Assembly (NCBI GenBank): GCA_027186245.1
Contig: CP114484.1
Span: 13,464,001-13,528,000, forward strand
DNA length: 64,000 nt
Direction of reading: 5' to 3'
From: Coriaria nepalensis
Taxonomy: Eukaryota; Streptophyta; Magnoliopsida; Cucurbitales; Coriariaceae
The notes under the pieces are model-generated. The model did not search any database. It worked only from the letters and a program-made list of their open reading frames with translations, and had not been told where the DNA came from. Within the stretch, counting starts at the first letter, position 1; every line of letters begins with the position of its first letter. Shown here piece after piece: positions 11,842-25,557 of this stretch. The position numbers and the translations under genes are program-made.

Positions 11842-13249
11842 GTTATTGCTAGATGCTGTAGAATAGCATAATTTATGAATTGCGACATGCTGTTCTTGTA
11901 GGTTTGTTTTTCAAATCAGTTTTGTAGAGCTTGAAATAAGAGCAGCATGTAGACAATAGCCGCTCGCAACCAGTTGTCTTGTACTACTTAAAACACTTGA
12001 AAATTACCAATACATTTTACCAGTTGACCAACTTATGGTCGCATTATGCTTAATTAGAAGTCAACTGACATGGAGTTGGAACTAAAATTTTTTTTACGCA
12101 GAACCTGCTTTGACTTTTGAAGAAACCATCCACTGACGATTGATCATCAAGTATCTAATTGTAAGAAGTTTAATCCAACTAACAAGTAATTTTTCTGTAT
12201 ACTTGAATTCGAAAGAAGAATTAAATTGAAGGGAAATACAATCCAACTTTAGGACGTGAAGAAAATTCAACGTTTTGCCCACTACAGCCTCCCGACACCA
12301 GTCACACCACCGCACCAATTGTCGGATTTATTTTCTCGTGATAAATTGAACAATAATATACTTTTTTTTCTTTTTTTTTTTTTGGTATTTCGGAAATATT
12401 CAGGTAATCTAAATTAAACAAATAAAAAGTTAAGAGAAGTAGTGCATGAAAAGGAAAACGTGTTTTGGGGAATTTCATCTCTTAATAATTTGTATAATTG
12501 TCCGTTTATATGTACGAAAGCAGACATGACTCCATTTCCAAATGCCTTTACAGCCACTATCAAAAAGTGAAAAAGGAAATAATGACAAAAACACCCCCTC
12601 CCCCCCTACATTCAGGAGTTTTTTGATAGGCCTATAATCTAGAAATTTCTCCTAACGCATATAAATATTTTTACTAGAATAGTGTATAAATTATGCAAGA
12701 ATTTCTCTAATTTTGTTTCGAATCATTTGTACAGCTCCGAGCTACCTCAAGGCCTTCCCTCTTTTGAAAATATTCTCTTTGATAAGCCCGCCGACTCTCC
12801 CCCCTCCATCATCATCATCCTATGCTCACTGACCAACAGCTAATTAGACGCGTAAAAAAGTACGCTCAATTATTTACACCTGCCAACTCAAATGAGAGTT
12901 TGATCCAAGAAATTTCCAGGAAAAAAAGAAGCAGAAGAGGAATAGAATAAGCATGATGACAGAACACTTTAAGTTTAGATTAACATTATTTATACACATC
13001 TACATAGATCACAAATGTAGGAGACTTGGTACGAGATTCCAGAAAGAGATCTTACGTAACAACAATCAAAACGTGTTTAAAAATGAACAGACATTTGGGT
13101 ATGTATGGTATTAACACTTGGCTCAGTTTCAGGAAACTAGAAAAAAGAAACACGCTACCACAAGATTTTACAGACTCGCAAGGTCGAAGAAGGTAAACAT
13201 TTCTATAAACGGTTTTAAGTTTTTACAGTCTTGCAGTCTTCAATTTCAT
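11842..13249. other. Intergenic DNA and RING gene 3' region
   Basis: AT-rich with several poly-T tracts (about 12360-12385) and a C-rich stretch near 12597. No gene recognised. The right end is probably the 3' untranslated part of the leftward RING gene. Open frames here are short and unconvincing. Confidence 0.5.
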
Positions 13250-13954
13250 CTATTGCCAAATCAGAGCAAGAAGAACGCAAAAAGCGATAAACAAAAGCAG
13301 CCTCTTCAGGTAATAGTCTTGCTGTCCTTGACCCAAGCTATGCTGGTTATAGTATCTCAGTCCGTAAAGGCCACCACCACGATAAGGACTAGAAAACTCA
13401 TAAGGGAAAGTAGGAGAGGCACCATACATGGTTGGATTAGGATACCCGTGCAAATGAAGGTTAAATAAGGACGGAATCAGACCACCAAAAGCTGCAGAAA
13501 ATGTAAAATTCCCGAGCCGAGTAGTTGCCAATGGAGCAAACCCCCCTCCCAACCCTCCTAACCCTCCCATGAATCCAAATCCGTTCTGAGGAAAATGGTT
13601 AGGTTCTGGTTGAGGAGCCGTTTCAGGTCTCTGACCTGCCGGACGGTTTGGGATATTAATGCCCGGAATTGATTTTGATCTAGGGTCAGTTGATGTCTTT
13701 CCTCTACCATATAAAGGGACCAATTTCTCTTCTTCTACAATAGCTTTGCAAAGAGGGCATTCTTGAGAATGGGAGTGAATATGGAGCCATTTGTAAAGGC
13801 AAGGCCAACAGAAGAGATGGCCACACAAAGTTACAATTGGATCTTGAGCTAAGTCGAAGCAAATGTTGCACTCGAAATTACCGGCTTCACTGTTAGTACA
13901 GCAAGATGGATTTTGGGGAGGCTTGCTTGTTGATTCCCCAAACCCACTTGCCAT
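13250..13954 (-). CDS. RMA-type membrane-anchored RING E3 ubiquitin ligase
   Basis: A single coding exon of 234 residues. A C3HC4 RING finger spans about residues 29-69: Cys29, Cys32, Cys44, His46, Cys49, Cys52, Cys66 and Cys69 (NICFDL, CGHLFCWPC, CPLCK). The middle is Gly/Pro-rich with FGFMGGLGGLGGG. The last 20 residues (YLKRLLLFIAFCVLLALIWQ) are a hydrophobic tail anchor. This is the layout of the plant RMA/RNF5 family, ER-anchored E3 ligases involved in protein quality control and receptor or aquaporin turnover. The 5' leader appears to hold an intron: donor GTTAGT just below 14531 and acceptor at 13983-13982, with the first exon running up to about 14620. The assignment to the family is firm; the member is not resolved. 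Confidence 0.92.
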   Translation of the reverse strand: MASGFGESTSKPPQNPSCCTNSEAGNFECNICFDLAQDPIVTLCGHLFCWPCLYKWLHIHSHSQECPLCKAIVEEEKLVPLYGRGKTSTDPRSKSIPGINIPNRPAGQRPETAPQPEPNHFPQNGFGFMGGLGGLGGGFAPLATTRLGNFTFSAAFGGLIPSLFNLHLHGYPNPTMYGASPTFPYEFSSPYRGGGLYGLRYYNQHSLGQGQQDYYLKRLLLFIAFCVLLALIWQ

Positions 13955-14619
13955 TTCTCCAACCTCAAAACTTCAAGTTTCCTATCCAAATTGATACCGT
14001 TATAATTTAACATATAATTCAATTGATATTTCATCATTCATGAAAGAAAAATTAGCCACCCCTGTGAAAAATGAAAAATCCACCATATTGCATAGGAGAT
14101 AAGTCGAATAAATTTGTGGTCAAGCCCTCGAAATTGATATAGAAAAAGTCAGCACATTGCATGCCAAAATCTATAAGACAATCTAGAGCCGTGTTGCTCC
14201 ATTTCATTTACAGATTCTACAACTACAGAAAAGGAAAAAAAGTGAAATCAATAGAATAAAAAACTAATCGGAAAAACTCGAACAGGAAAAGAATCAAACT
14301 CAAAGCCTCAGATCTCTTAGCGTCCCAATCGTACACGCAAAAATATTTGAATCCTAGCGTTTTATGATCGAACAGGAGAATCTAGCGTCACAATCGTAGA
14401 TGAAAAATTATAGAAATCCCCTAGACAAAACCTAGGATTACTCAATGCAATCGAACAAATCACGGAATCGAAGATTTCTATGGGAAAAAAAAAACGATCT
14501 GGAAAATTAATGGATTGAAGATGACTAACCTTTAACCCGATCGGAAGTGAATCGGAAAAGAGATCTCGTGACAAGAAAATTACGTTGAAGGGGAAGAACC
14601 AGATGACCAGATGATATTA

Positions 14620-15150
14620 TGTACTGCATTCAGAAGGGAAAAGTCCAGGGTCCAGACAAGACGTCAGACGTGGCCCCTCCCTCTCGTCCGAGTTATAGGA
14701 ATCTACTGGGGAAGAAGGCTGATGGTGTGTGGGTCCCACGCGGTCCCCGTGTGTGTATGTGTTTTCTTAAAAATAAATTATTTCTAATTTGGAGGCAATA
14801 AATGACGAAGCAACCAACTGAAAATTATTCGTACCGAAAATAACTAACCCAAATTAGTTGGGCATTTGGGCCTACGATATAATATTTTCAGAATGGGCCT
14901 CTGAAGGTAGTCCAAATGTAATTACAAAATCCAGCCCAAACATGTACACTAAGTTAACGAACATCAAAAATATATATATAATAATAATAAATAAGCGAAC
15001 TGGGAAATTGCAAACATCAACGTACTAACCAGAAAAAAAATATATTAATAATAACAGCAACGACCAACGAAAAGAAAAGTCGCAACCGAATTGTTGGTAT
15101 CTCGTAATTCCTAAACCAATTGAAGATTAGAGATCTAGTTCCTGCGTATA
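14620..15150. promoter_or_regulatory. Shared upstream region of RING and LPAT genes
   Basis: Divergent genes flank this stretch: the RING gene leader ends near 14620 and the LPAT leader begins near 15150. It holds several TGGGCC-type elements (14866-14900), which are common in plant housekeeping promoters. No gene is visible; the short plus-strand frame at 14619-14801 looks accidental. Confidence 0.4.
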
Positions 15151-15318
15151 ATTCCTGTGCTCGGCTGCACAGGATAATTCTAATCTTCTCGGAAGTATAT
15201 CCAGATTCGCACTTCTCCGCCTCCCCTACTCTCGCCTCCTTCTCGGCTCCCTCCCTTGGGTTCTCCTGTTCTATTGGCTCCTTTATTTCGATCTGACTAA
15301 GTGATGTAGAAAACAGAA

Positions 15319-15343
15319 TCTCTCTCTCTCTCTCTCTCTCTCT
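15319..15343 (+). repeat. (CT)n microsatellite in LPAT 5' leader
   Basis: About 12 TC repeats lie just before a probable splice donor (CAAG|GTACGTAAG near 15380). CT-rich tracts are typical of plant 5' untranslated leaders. Confidence 0.8.
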
Positions 15344-15751
15344 GTGTCTGAGAACTTGCTTGATTCCTGCACAGTCAAGGTACGTAAGCTTCTTATGGGT
15401 ATGATCTGGAAGATGTAGCCTGCAAATTTTCGTGTACATGCATTTTTGCTAAATTTGTGGAAAAATCACCTTGTCCTTTGATATAATAGGTAGGAGATTC
15501 CTGTAATTTTGGAATATTCTGAGAGAAATGGAATTGGACAAAATTTCAATTCGATGAGTTTGATTGCTTTTAGTCGAAGTTATATATTAATTTATTAAGT
15601 TTATCTGGATCTGTGTCGTTATTGGATAATTGTTAGATATTCAAATATTCGACTGAAGAGTTCTTCGATAATCTATGTTTATCTGAAATTCTGTGAACAT
15701 ATGAGACATATTTTCTCTTCTTTGAACAGTTCTATAGCTTTGGAGAAGGAT

Positions 15752-17114
15752 ATGGAAACTTCTGAGAATGAAACACTAATACGGCGACATCGTTTGACCC
15801 CTTTCAGATTCTTAAGGGGTTTGATATGCTTAGTTGTGTTTCTATCTACTGCTTTTATGTTCTTAGTCTATTTCGCACCCATAGCCACTTTGTTTTTCCG
15901 GCTATTCAGCTTGCGTTACAGCAGGAAAGTAACATCCTTTCTGTTTAGTCTTTGGCTTGCCTTGTGGCCCTTCCTATTTGAAGTTATAAACGGAACAAAA
16001 GTGGTCTTTTCTGGAGATAATGTACCGGGACAGGAACGAGTATTGTTACTGGCCAATCATAGAACGGAGGTTGATTGGATGTATTTGTGGGACCTAGCAC
16101 TGAGGAAGGGATGCTTAGGGTCCATTAAATACGTACTTAAGAGTAGTTTGATGAAACTCCCTCTCTTTGGTTGGGGATTTCATGTTTTGGAGTTCATTCC
16201 AGTTGAGAGGAAATGGGAAATTGATGAACCGGTTTTGCGTAATACGCTTTCGAGTTTTACAGATCCTAGGGATCCCTTATGGCTGGCTGTTTTCCCTGAA
16301 GGAACTGATTTCAAGTACTAGATATATAAACTTATGTTTACAAACTTTATTAATCTTATTTCTAAAGGTATATGTATTAATGTCATTGTATATCCTCTTA
16401 TATGCAGTGAACAGAAATCCCTAAGAAGTAAAAAATTTGCTGTTGAAAATGGGCTTCCTGTGCTGGAAAATTTGTTATTGCCGAAAACAAAAGGATTCTT
16501 TGCTTGCCTGGAAGTTCTAAGGGGTTCTTTAGATGCAGGTTCTTGTTTTCTCCTTGTTTTGCATTTTCGATTCTTTCTTTTCTATATATATAGCAGGTTA
16601 CTTATATCTAATATATTTTTCATGTTTTGAATATTTTGGTCCAGTTTATGATGTGACGATAGCGTATAAGCATGACCGCCCTTCATTTTCGGACAATGTG
16701 TTCGGTTTAAGTCCATTAGAAGTTCATATTCATATTCATAGGATTCCTCTAAAAGAGATACCAACCTCAGAAAGTGCTCTTTCTGCTTGGTTAATGGATA
16801 AATTTGCGGCCAAGGACCAGTTACTGTCGAATTTCACAGCAGATGGTCATTTCCCCAAGGAAGGAAGAGAAAGAGGAGAAGAAGAGGAGGAGCTTTCAGT
16901 GTTGAAATGCTCAGCAAACTTTCTAGTGGTGATTTCCTTGACTGCTATCTTTTCGTATCTTACACTTTTTTCATCCATCTGGTTCAAAGTATATGTAGGT
17001 TTGTCTTGCGCATACCTTGCTTATTCTACTCACTTCAATGTACAAGTTGTCCCAGTTTTTGGTTCTGTAGTGGAAATGTTCTGTCACAAGAAACATAGAG
17101 GACCCACTGATTGA
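15752..17114 (+). CDS. LPAT4: 1-acyl-sn-glycerol-3-phosphate acyltransferase, LPAT4/5 type
   Basis: Three coding exons (15752-16314, 16408-16538, 16645-17114) give 387 residues, against about 375-380 in Arabidopsis LPAT4 and LPAT5. The PlsC motifs are intact: NHRTEVD at 102-108 (acyl-transfer His103 and Asp108) and FPEGTDF at 181-187. Two N-terminal hydrophobic segments (about residues 22-50 and 62-78) and two near the C-terminus predict an integral ER membrane protein. Family role: acylation of lysophosphatidic acid to phosphatidic acid in glycerolipid synthesis. I chose the ATG at 15752 because a splice acceptor at 15728-15729 puts the earlier in-frame ATG (15701) inside a leader intron. 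LPAT4 and LPAT5 cannot be separated confidently here. Confidence 0.93.
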
Positions 17115-17557
17115 TTATATCGAAGATTACCCCCCCGTGATTAATTATTTAGTTATGTGTAGTTTTCTGATTTAGATTTGATAAAAAGAAAAACAAAACT
17201 AAGCAAAAAAGTAAGACGACATAAGCTTTTTATATTTCCTTTTATAGGCCTTCGGCCAACTTAAATTACAAGTTACAAAGCAACTTTTAAATTTTTTTTT
17301 TTTTTTTACCACTTTTTATAAATTTCTCTACAAATAGCTTTCATATTTGAAAGAAAACTTGAGTTAAGCCTAAACCTTCCCCTTCCCACCCAATTTTCTC
17401 TAAATGATTTTGGGCCAAGAAGGGGTACGACGACCTATTTAGGGCATTTTTCTGTATAAACAACACGCCACAACATTTTCCTAACCATACCAAACCCTAG
17501 AAAAATGACCGAACATAAAAACTAAAAATTGAAGAGAAAGATCCTCCCTTTTCCCTA
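17115..17557. other. 3' regions of two convergent genes
   Basis: Between the LPAT stop and the leishmanolysin stop. AT-rich with a poly-T run near 17292. It probably contains both 3' untranslated regions; no gene seen. Confidence 0.6.
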
Positions 17558-20500
17558 TTACTTCTGCTGGCTATATTTTACACACGTTCCTTTCTCGGAA
17601 CTGTTGGTTAAAAAGAAACTACTTCGTAGCCGATTCAACCAAGATAACTTCATCTCACTGGACCCCGTGCACTGACCTCCACCAGTACCATCCACCTTCT
17701 CACTGCTAAATAAAGTTTGATCCGAGCAATCGAGAGATGCTCCACATGCTAAATTATATGATTGACATGCTGACTGGCATACTCTAAGCCTATTATCACC
17801 ATCTTGGTCACATTTTTGAATTGAAATCTGCAGATATATGAGGACAAAAAATTTCTTATTAGTCAGGAACAAAATATAAGAAAAAGCTTAAATCAGTTTT
17901 CCAACATGCGAACTTGAAATTAAATTTCACTCACCCAGCAAGCTAACCGCTTAGCGGCTGAATCACAGTAACTGCTTCCAAATATGTTGAATAATTTCCG
18001 GGCCCCGCCTGGGAATAAACGGTGGTAGTTGGGCATTACGACAACTTCTTCTAGCTGCTGTAGTATGCTGGGTTCACTAGGTGCACAGTGTTGTCCGGAA
18101 ATGTCTCTTTCAAGAACATTCTTGCAAACAAAAAGACTTGAGATAAGTTTAGAGCTGTTCTGGCAAGAATATCCAGCATAGTCTGAGCAACGAAATTCAC
18201 AAACGCCGTTATCACAGACCCCTCCGTGAAGACTGCATTGCTCGTCACAAACAGCTGGAAAAATGCCCCAACAATCACAATGTCATATTGAGAGAAGAAA
18301 GAAAAGTTCATGTTATTCATAAATGAAAATTAGATATAACGTACCAGTTGAGCAATCAATGCCAGTGAACCCACTTACACATTCGCAAAGCCCATTAGAA
18401 AGGCATTTACCATGTGAACTACATTTGCTTGGGCAAGAACCTGATATTAAAAAGAGTCCCATGTTTATACAGAGAAGATAAAGTTTTATCCACACGCCCA
18501 GAATAGGAAACAAGAACTCACGTTTACTACAATCATGACCATGAAAGCCTGGAAAGCATAGGCATTTCCCATCAACACAATTTCCATTAAAGTTACAAGA
18601 ATCGGGACACTGCCCAGATACAGGGACAGATTCTGTGCTACAAAGTTCATGATATAGAGGACAAATCAATTCACCTGCAGACCCAGCATCAAATAATACC
18701 ATGAGATTTTACAAAATATTATCACACTTCAAAGACAATAGAGACAATGATATAGCTACCATTAAATCCAGGAAATTTAATTGGTCCACCGCCTTCAGGG
18801 CAAACTTTCCAAATACCATCCACAGCAACCTGAAAAACAAAAAAATTCCACTTTATTTTTCTACTGTGCTATGAGTTCCAGTTGAGAAAAAAAACTCGCT
18901 ATTTCAAATCTTCTAGGCATACCTTCAATGTGTTGTTAATACACCGATGTTGATAACAACCATTTCCTTGGGTAGTTGAACCTCGGACAAACCCAGCCCT
19001 TACTAGGGACGAGGCCATACACCTACACATTGACAACAAAGATAACCGTTAGAAATCATATTGTTATTAAGATTTACGAAATTCTCTAAGGCACATCAAA
19101 TAATAACACTGCAAATTCCACCTTGAGTTACTTCCTCTCACTTCACCCAACATTCTGTCAGGTGCCCGTGCACTGTTTGTGTCTGTACATGAACCATCAG
19201 AGTATGCTACAAAGTAAGTACAATAATCAGCCAATGAGGACTGCCCACCTGTGACAGTTTTCAAAAACATATTTACATATATTAGTTACATAGTAATGTT
19301 CGATGCAAGGATTATCTGCAGGCATGAAAAAATTCTTACCCTTGTTAGCCTGTGGAAAATAACGGGTCCACTCTGGAAGGTCTCCACTATAATTTACTAT
19401 TGGACAATAACCCTCTGCTTCCCTATTATAAGTGCAGCCTGACAATTGGGTTGTGTTGCAATGATATGCTCCCTTCCACAAATTGCATGGAGAGGTAAGA
19501 AAGTCAGTTCCTTGATTGCGACCCCAATCAAGGCGATCAGCTATACTATAATTGGCCTGATACCATCCACTATCTTCTAACAATGCTAGAGTCATTTTCG
19601 AAACCACAGATCTAGTATCCACCGAACCAGTCATGATCTCATTCATCAAAAGCCTTTTCTCCCAATGAGATCCTGCACGTGAATTTTTCAGAACATATTC
19701 AAGCATCAGTTCCATTGGCTGCGAATAACATCCAATGCTCTCTAATGAAAAGGATTTGTATTCATAAGAGTTCTTCAAGAGATTAGTACCTGACGTTCCT
19801 CGTCCTCCCCCGTCTTCTAGCTCTAAACCAGTGAAGTTCTCGGAAAAGGCCTAACAAAGAAACTCTAATTAACCACAAGTTGGTGTTTCTTTTCTCAGAA
19901 AACTGAACTACAAGAGCTATGATTCATATTGAGGATTCTCTAAATAAAATAAGAGAAAAGAACATTACAAAAAAGTGATAAAAAGACACCATAATAAAGC
20001 TGTAGTATTACCGCATAATGATGTCTAGAGTGCATGACAACGCGTGGAAGCACAACACGGGTAACCATACGCCCAAGCCTTTCATCCATCGCCTGTTCTG
20101 TAACCTGCTAAGAGAAATCCCAGTATAAAGTCAAAGTTAAGAATAAATGAATTAGTAATAAAATTATAATTTAACTATATATTTGGAAATCAAAACCAAT
20201 ACAAACTTGTTTTTGTATCACAGAAGTAGTCTAACGCACCTGACTTCGCCTTCTTTTCCGCTCATCCCTAAAATGGGTAAATGCATGGGGATCAAAACCG
20301 AGAACATGCATAACCTGGACATGACACAAGATAATGCTTTTTCAAACTAGAAAAGGCACGCCACTTATATTTTCATTATCCGAAATATAGAAAACCACAG
20401 ACCTCATGAATGAGAGTGGCTGATAATAATGTCTCTGCCTCAGCTGTCAGATGTCGAGGTGCAACATTCACATGTCCTACCAGAGAAAATAACATCATTT

Positions 20501-22443
20501 CTGATACATTACTCCTTATTGCTATTAAGGAAGCAGCTCTCCAGAGAAACAGGTATTTTCCAAATAACCTACCAGCAATTGCACGGCCCCATTGATCACG
20601 TTCACATGCCACTGCCCATGCAAGAGTATTGCCAGTGGTAGGTCTTGTGGTCACCAAAAGAACCAGGTCTGCATTGGAAACACCCTCTGGAAAAATGAAA
20701 ATGAAGTTGGGGTTATTTCTTAATTAGAAAATTCAAAGAGTATGTAGCTATAACATATAGGGAAGAAAGGGAACCAAATATGATGAAGATACCTTCAACA
20801 TACTCATGTGGGAGCTGTACACCTCCGTCTTGTCCACAAGCAGAATATCCACTTAACCTCAAGTTCCCTTTTACAGGTTCCACAGCCAATGCTTGCCTGA
20901 ACCAATTTGCTGTCTGTCCAAGAGCCTGAAATTATTTTGGCTTTGAAATTAGTTCCTTCTTCCGAAACTTAGGTAATAGTAAATTAGTAGAACCACCTAT
21001 GCCAAATCTTATGGCAGCAAATAAACACTCTTATCCAATTACAATTGACAAAAAATTAACTTTCTTTCCTTCTAATGCATAAAAGTGTTCCTTTTTTCAT
21101 ACGTCCTTAAGAGAGGGGGGTAACTTAAGGAAAGAGAAAAAGGGACATCACACCTTGTGAAGGCGAAGCCTTTTGTCTTCCACAGAAATATCATCAAGAG
21201 TACAGTTATACCAGCAGTCACCCGAAATTGGGGGATTGCTATTTGGATTGCAAGAAGGTGATCCGGGAAGAGTACTTGCCAGAGGCTCCCCAAGCTGTTC
21301 AAACAAGCAAAAACCCCAACATTTAGACCTCATGCATTAGCTAATTCATCACATAGGGTTGAGAAGTTCATAACAGAAACCACCTTCACAATATCTCCAG
21401 TATTTCGACAATCTCTATCAGGCGAGTGACCCACAGCATCATAATTCAGATATATCCTAATCGGTCGTTTTGCATCCTTGTGTTGCTCTGACAATTCAGA
21501 AACTTGAAGTAATGCCCGTCCTATTTGGTGAAGAGGAGTTGGTATATCATAAACCTGTGGGGTGACAGAATACACATGATGGCCCGGTCTTTTCCTTTGT
21601 TCAAGTATTTCGTCATGTATGCAAGAGTGTGAAAAAATGCTTTCAGCTCCTCTATTTAAGCCCTCCCCTTGAAGTTGCTGTTGTTGTGATTCACTGGTAG
21701 CGTCCAGCCATACAAATATTAATAATAACTGCAGCAGAAAACCAGAAAAACTATAAAGGGGATACAGATCTAAGCTAATACTAGATGAAAGCTGAAATGC
21801 TGCAGCTCCCTATGACCAATGAAGCTCAGAATACCAAACATAATCAGAGAATCACAAGTGGAGTAGGAACTGCAGATTGACTAGGAATACTAGATCCCAG
21901 ACAAAAGGGGAAAAAGGGATTTTCCTTTGCAAGTGTGCCAAGTACAAAGGAACAATTCCAGAAAATCATCTTTAGCACAAAAAAAAAAAAAGTTTATAAA
22001 GCACGTCTTGCTAAATTGAAGAGCTAGGAACATGGAATTCATGGAAGCAGATTAAACAGTGATTTAGTCCCCAGTTTCCGGATCGGAGCTGTGCTCAAAT
22101 GTAAGATCTTATAGTTTCTTATTTCTTATAGAAAAATGCCCGATAAACGCTTGAAGCTGCAGCCTCGGTTGCGAAAATTTCTAGATTTCCCAGAGATTCA
22201 GATTCTCAACGGCCAAACGGGACGGGTATAACCTCCAAATTCTCTGAGAGGTGAGGGGGGGAGAACTAAACCCTAAATCTCCAGTTTTCTTACAACCAAA
22301 TTGGAGATGGTAAAAAAAATCGAAATAAATTGCAAGAAAAAAATGGTTTAAGAGCTCACCTCGAAAAGAATGACGGCGACAGGAAGCTTTACATCGAATC
22401 TGCGGCGAGGGAAACATGAACTGCGGCGAATCATCACCTCCAT
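17558..22443 (-). CDS. Leishmanolysin-like (M8) zinc metallopeptidase
   Basis: I read 17 coding exons: 22443-22360, 21728-21384, 21294-21154, 20925-20793, 20686-20573, 20476-20403, 20314-20240, 20104-20012, 19850-19790, 19672-19340, 19248-19122, 19022-18923, 18829-18760, 18674-18522, 18440-18345, 18254-17935, 17827-17558. All phases agree and give 862 residues. The product matches the single plant M8 family (At5g42620 type, about 840 residues). A signal-anchor-like stretch ([15 protein letters not shown]) lies near the N-terminus. The zinc site HEVMH is at 296-300, split by an intron between E and V, and the third ligand region [13 protein letters not shown] starts near 375. Downstream are Cys-rich EGF-like repeats ([20 protein letters not shown] and similar), then a conserved Cys-rich C-terminal part. 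It probably acts at the cell surface or in the secretory path; plant function is poorly known. Confidence 0.94.
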
Positions 22444-22499
22444 TAAGTCTCCACGACTCTACCACTAACAGTATCGATTCCATCAAATCGCCAGCGATT

Positions 22500-25400
22500 T
22501 TCCGATCGGCTCCAAAACCCAGAAAACCTGCTGGCTATTCCGCATTTCGGATTTTCAGCAACTTACAAAAGCAAAAAAGACAACAAAAACAGAGACAACA
22601 AAAAACCCCTTATTTGAAGATCCTGTGATTCGATGGATAATGGAAGATCAGAAAAGGGTTCAATGAAGCCAGCCTTCCTTCCGATTTTCCTTCAAATACA
22701 AGACAAACAAGGAGCTTCTTCTCGCCTATCTGATACAGATTTGATGTGAGCAACCATTAAAAGAAAAAAAAAAAAAAAGAAAAAACTAGATATATATGTC
22801 TGAAAGCTCTGTCTCTTTTTCAGGAGATGGAGGAAAAACAGTGTCAGTGAGGAAGAGATGAACTGAGGAAAGAAAAATCAAAATAGATATTTGGGTGGAG
22901 ATGATAATTTTCTTAAATATATATTTGTTTTTACTTTTTTTCATTACCAAAAAAATAAATAAATAAATAAAAGAAGGTAGAGTAAAAATATCAACGTATT
23001 TATGTAAAGGATCCTTCTTTTCCTTCAAACTACAGAGCAGCCATTTTCGAGTTCTCTTGACAATTTTTTTTTTTTATTCTTAAATAATCAAAAAGTAAAT
23101 TTTAATAAATATAAAATAATTTATTAATTATTTAATAAATCCACAAATAATTATTAAATCATCTCACTTATCTAAATTAAATATCTCTATTATTTTTATT
23201 TTTCAATCTAATTTTAGTTTCAATTCTAAATGTGAGAACTAAAAAATTAAAAAAAAAAACACTTACCGAATAAATATGATCCTGTTATAAATAAAACATG
23301 AAATTCCACGTGGATATTGAGCTAGCGAATCAAAATGTTGGAAAGGAGACACGAAAAGTTTAATACTTTTTTCCAAAGCAGTTGGGTAATAAGATTAAGG
23401 CCACTGCATGCATGGGAATTACGTGGATCATCATCGTGTAAACCTGGAACAAGGCATTGCAAAAAAAATAAAAATAAATAGAAAATAAATAAAACTTGAA
23501 AAACAAGTAACCGAAGAACCGGGGAGTCTTGTGTTTTTTCGGACCGTTGGGTTTGGTATAATAACCAAAACCAACATCTTAAGCATCGTCCGATGTTCTA
23601 ATTCTTGCTGTTTTGACTCACTTTCCTAATTCTTCATTGTTAATCACAGACAGTGAAATATAACATAAAATATTAGGTTTATATTATAGTGATTTTGGAT
23701 TAAATTTATCCACGAAGCTCATCGTTTAAATATTCAAATAAGGTGACGTATTATATACAAATATTTTATGTTATATTATGATATATATATATATATATAT
23801 GTCTGGTCAAATGTCAATGGAAGAGGGAATGTGCAACAAACAGAAACTTACAAGACAAAGGTTGTATAATTGAATGAAATTCAAGAAAGTGATGATGATG
23901 ATGATGATGATGATAAGATGTTGTGTCCGTGAGATGGGCCATGCATGCATGTTATATATATCGTGCGGAGGAAGTGCTTTTACTTTGCTTTTTTTCTTGC
24001 TTGCTTATGGAATAGATTATATACTGATATACATGTGATTAAACTTATTCATTAATTAATTTTAATTTTAATTTCTCTTATTTATTTTAAATAATATATT
24101 TATATTTTAATTAATAGATTAAACTTATATATTTATTTACTCGAATAATGTAATATTACAAAACCGTGTGTCCACTAAATAAGTTCATAAAGCCTCTCAA
24201 ACATGTAATAAAAAGGAGTACGTAGAATTACTATTATATCCAAATCGTATAGTAATCATGATTTCCAAATTAAGTAGAGCTATGGTCCAACATATAGTTA
24301 ATGTATGAAAACCATTTTAAGATATATAGAGATCTTATTGATTTGAGCTCTAAATTGAGTATGAACGAAAGGGGAAAGAGGTAAGAATGGTGGGAAGGGA
24401 TCATAGTGCATGCATCGGGTATAATAAGATTCTACAATAACTACATTTTAGTCATTTACGCAAAATCCCTTTTTTTGCCTAACACTTAGTGGATGAGAGA
24501 GACCTCTATTCTTATACGTACGTACTTTTATAAGCCTTAAAAAGCCATATTGCTACACCCACTAAACCTCGAGAATCTTTTTGTTATAACTTTGGATCAC
24601 ACTGTCACACTCATTCTGCACAAAATATCATTTTTACTCGGGATATACAAATATGACATTTATTTTTAAGTTGTGGGGCCAACAGTTGGGTTGTGAATAT
24701 TATAACTTGTCGTGGATGACGTGGACGTAAGGAAGTCATCATTGAGCATCTCTATCTACATAGCTAGGGAAGGCCATCAATGTATGCATGTCTTACACAC
24801 AAATAACATAATCATATCTGTTGGGCCGTGGATTACAGAACACCTCGGAGCCCACTATAGCCCCCCCAATCAGCTTTGTGAAAAATGATCTAACTCTACA
24901 AATTAGACTGAAAAAAAATAATGTAATAAAAATTACTTTATAGTGTACGACAAATCCTTGGGGTTTATTTGAAGAAAAATTATTAGTTCTTATCGTTTAT
25001 CATAAGTGATCATAATTGAATATTATGAACTTCATATTATGAATAATTTGGTATGTAAAATTATAATCTATAATTATGATGAATTAATTTATAATAAATT
25101 AAATTTATTATAAATATTTATGATATCACTAACTAAAATAGATCTCATCCAGTAAATATATTTATATTTTAAATAAATCTAAGTGATATTAATATATATA
25201 TATATATATATATATAAACAATAAAGAACAGCAATGCCTTACAAGTGAAAATGCTTTATAACTATATATATAACTGGATGATTAGTGTTCTATCAGAGTT
25301 AGTCAAACATATGTTGACATTTTTTGTTTTTAAATGATAAATTGGGTCCATTTGAATCTCAAGGCCTGTATACATTTGAGTGATTTAACAAACGTAGAAG

Positions 25401-25557
25401 CCCATAAAGCTAGAGCAGTTGATACATAAGAGTGTTGGTTATATATAATTGGCCCTAACAGAGGTTGCCTTACTACTGGGTCAAAGCCCAAGATAATTAA
25501 TATACTGGGATAGTGGGCCTTCTAGCACCAGAGTAGACCGAAAAGGAATGAAAACGA
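22500..25557. other. Long AT-rich intergenic region with microsatellites
   Basis: No gene recognised over about 3 kb. The left end is the leader and promoter side of the leishmanolysin gene. It holds an (AT)n run near 23780-23801, a (GAT)n run at 23891-23913, an (AT)n run near 25193-25217, and several poly-A/T tracts. The short open frames are low-complexity. Confidence 0.6.
23891..23913. repeat. (GAT)n trinucleotide microsatellite
   Basis: About seven uninterrupted GAT units in intergenic DNA. Confidence 0.85.

Noticed and set aside
15017..15439. 140-codon minus-strand frame across the LPAT leader
   Set aside because: It is the antisense of a CT-rich 5' leader and its first intron; the run of Arg-Glu comes from the (CT)n repeat, and no domain is present.
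15701..15751. Earlier in-frame ATG for the LPAT gene
   Set aside because: A splice acceptor at 15728-15729 lies after it, so it is probably intronic; the family N-terminus fits the ATG at 15752.
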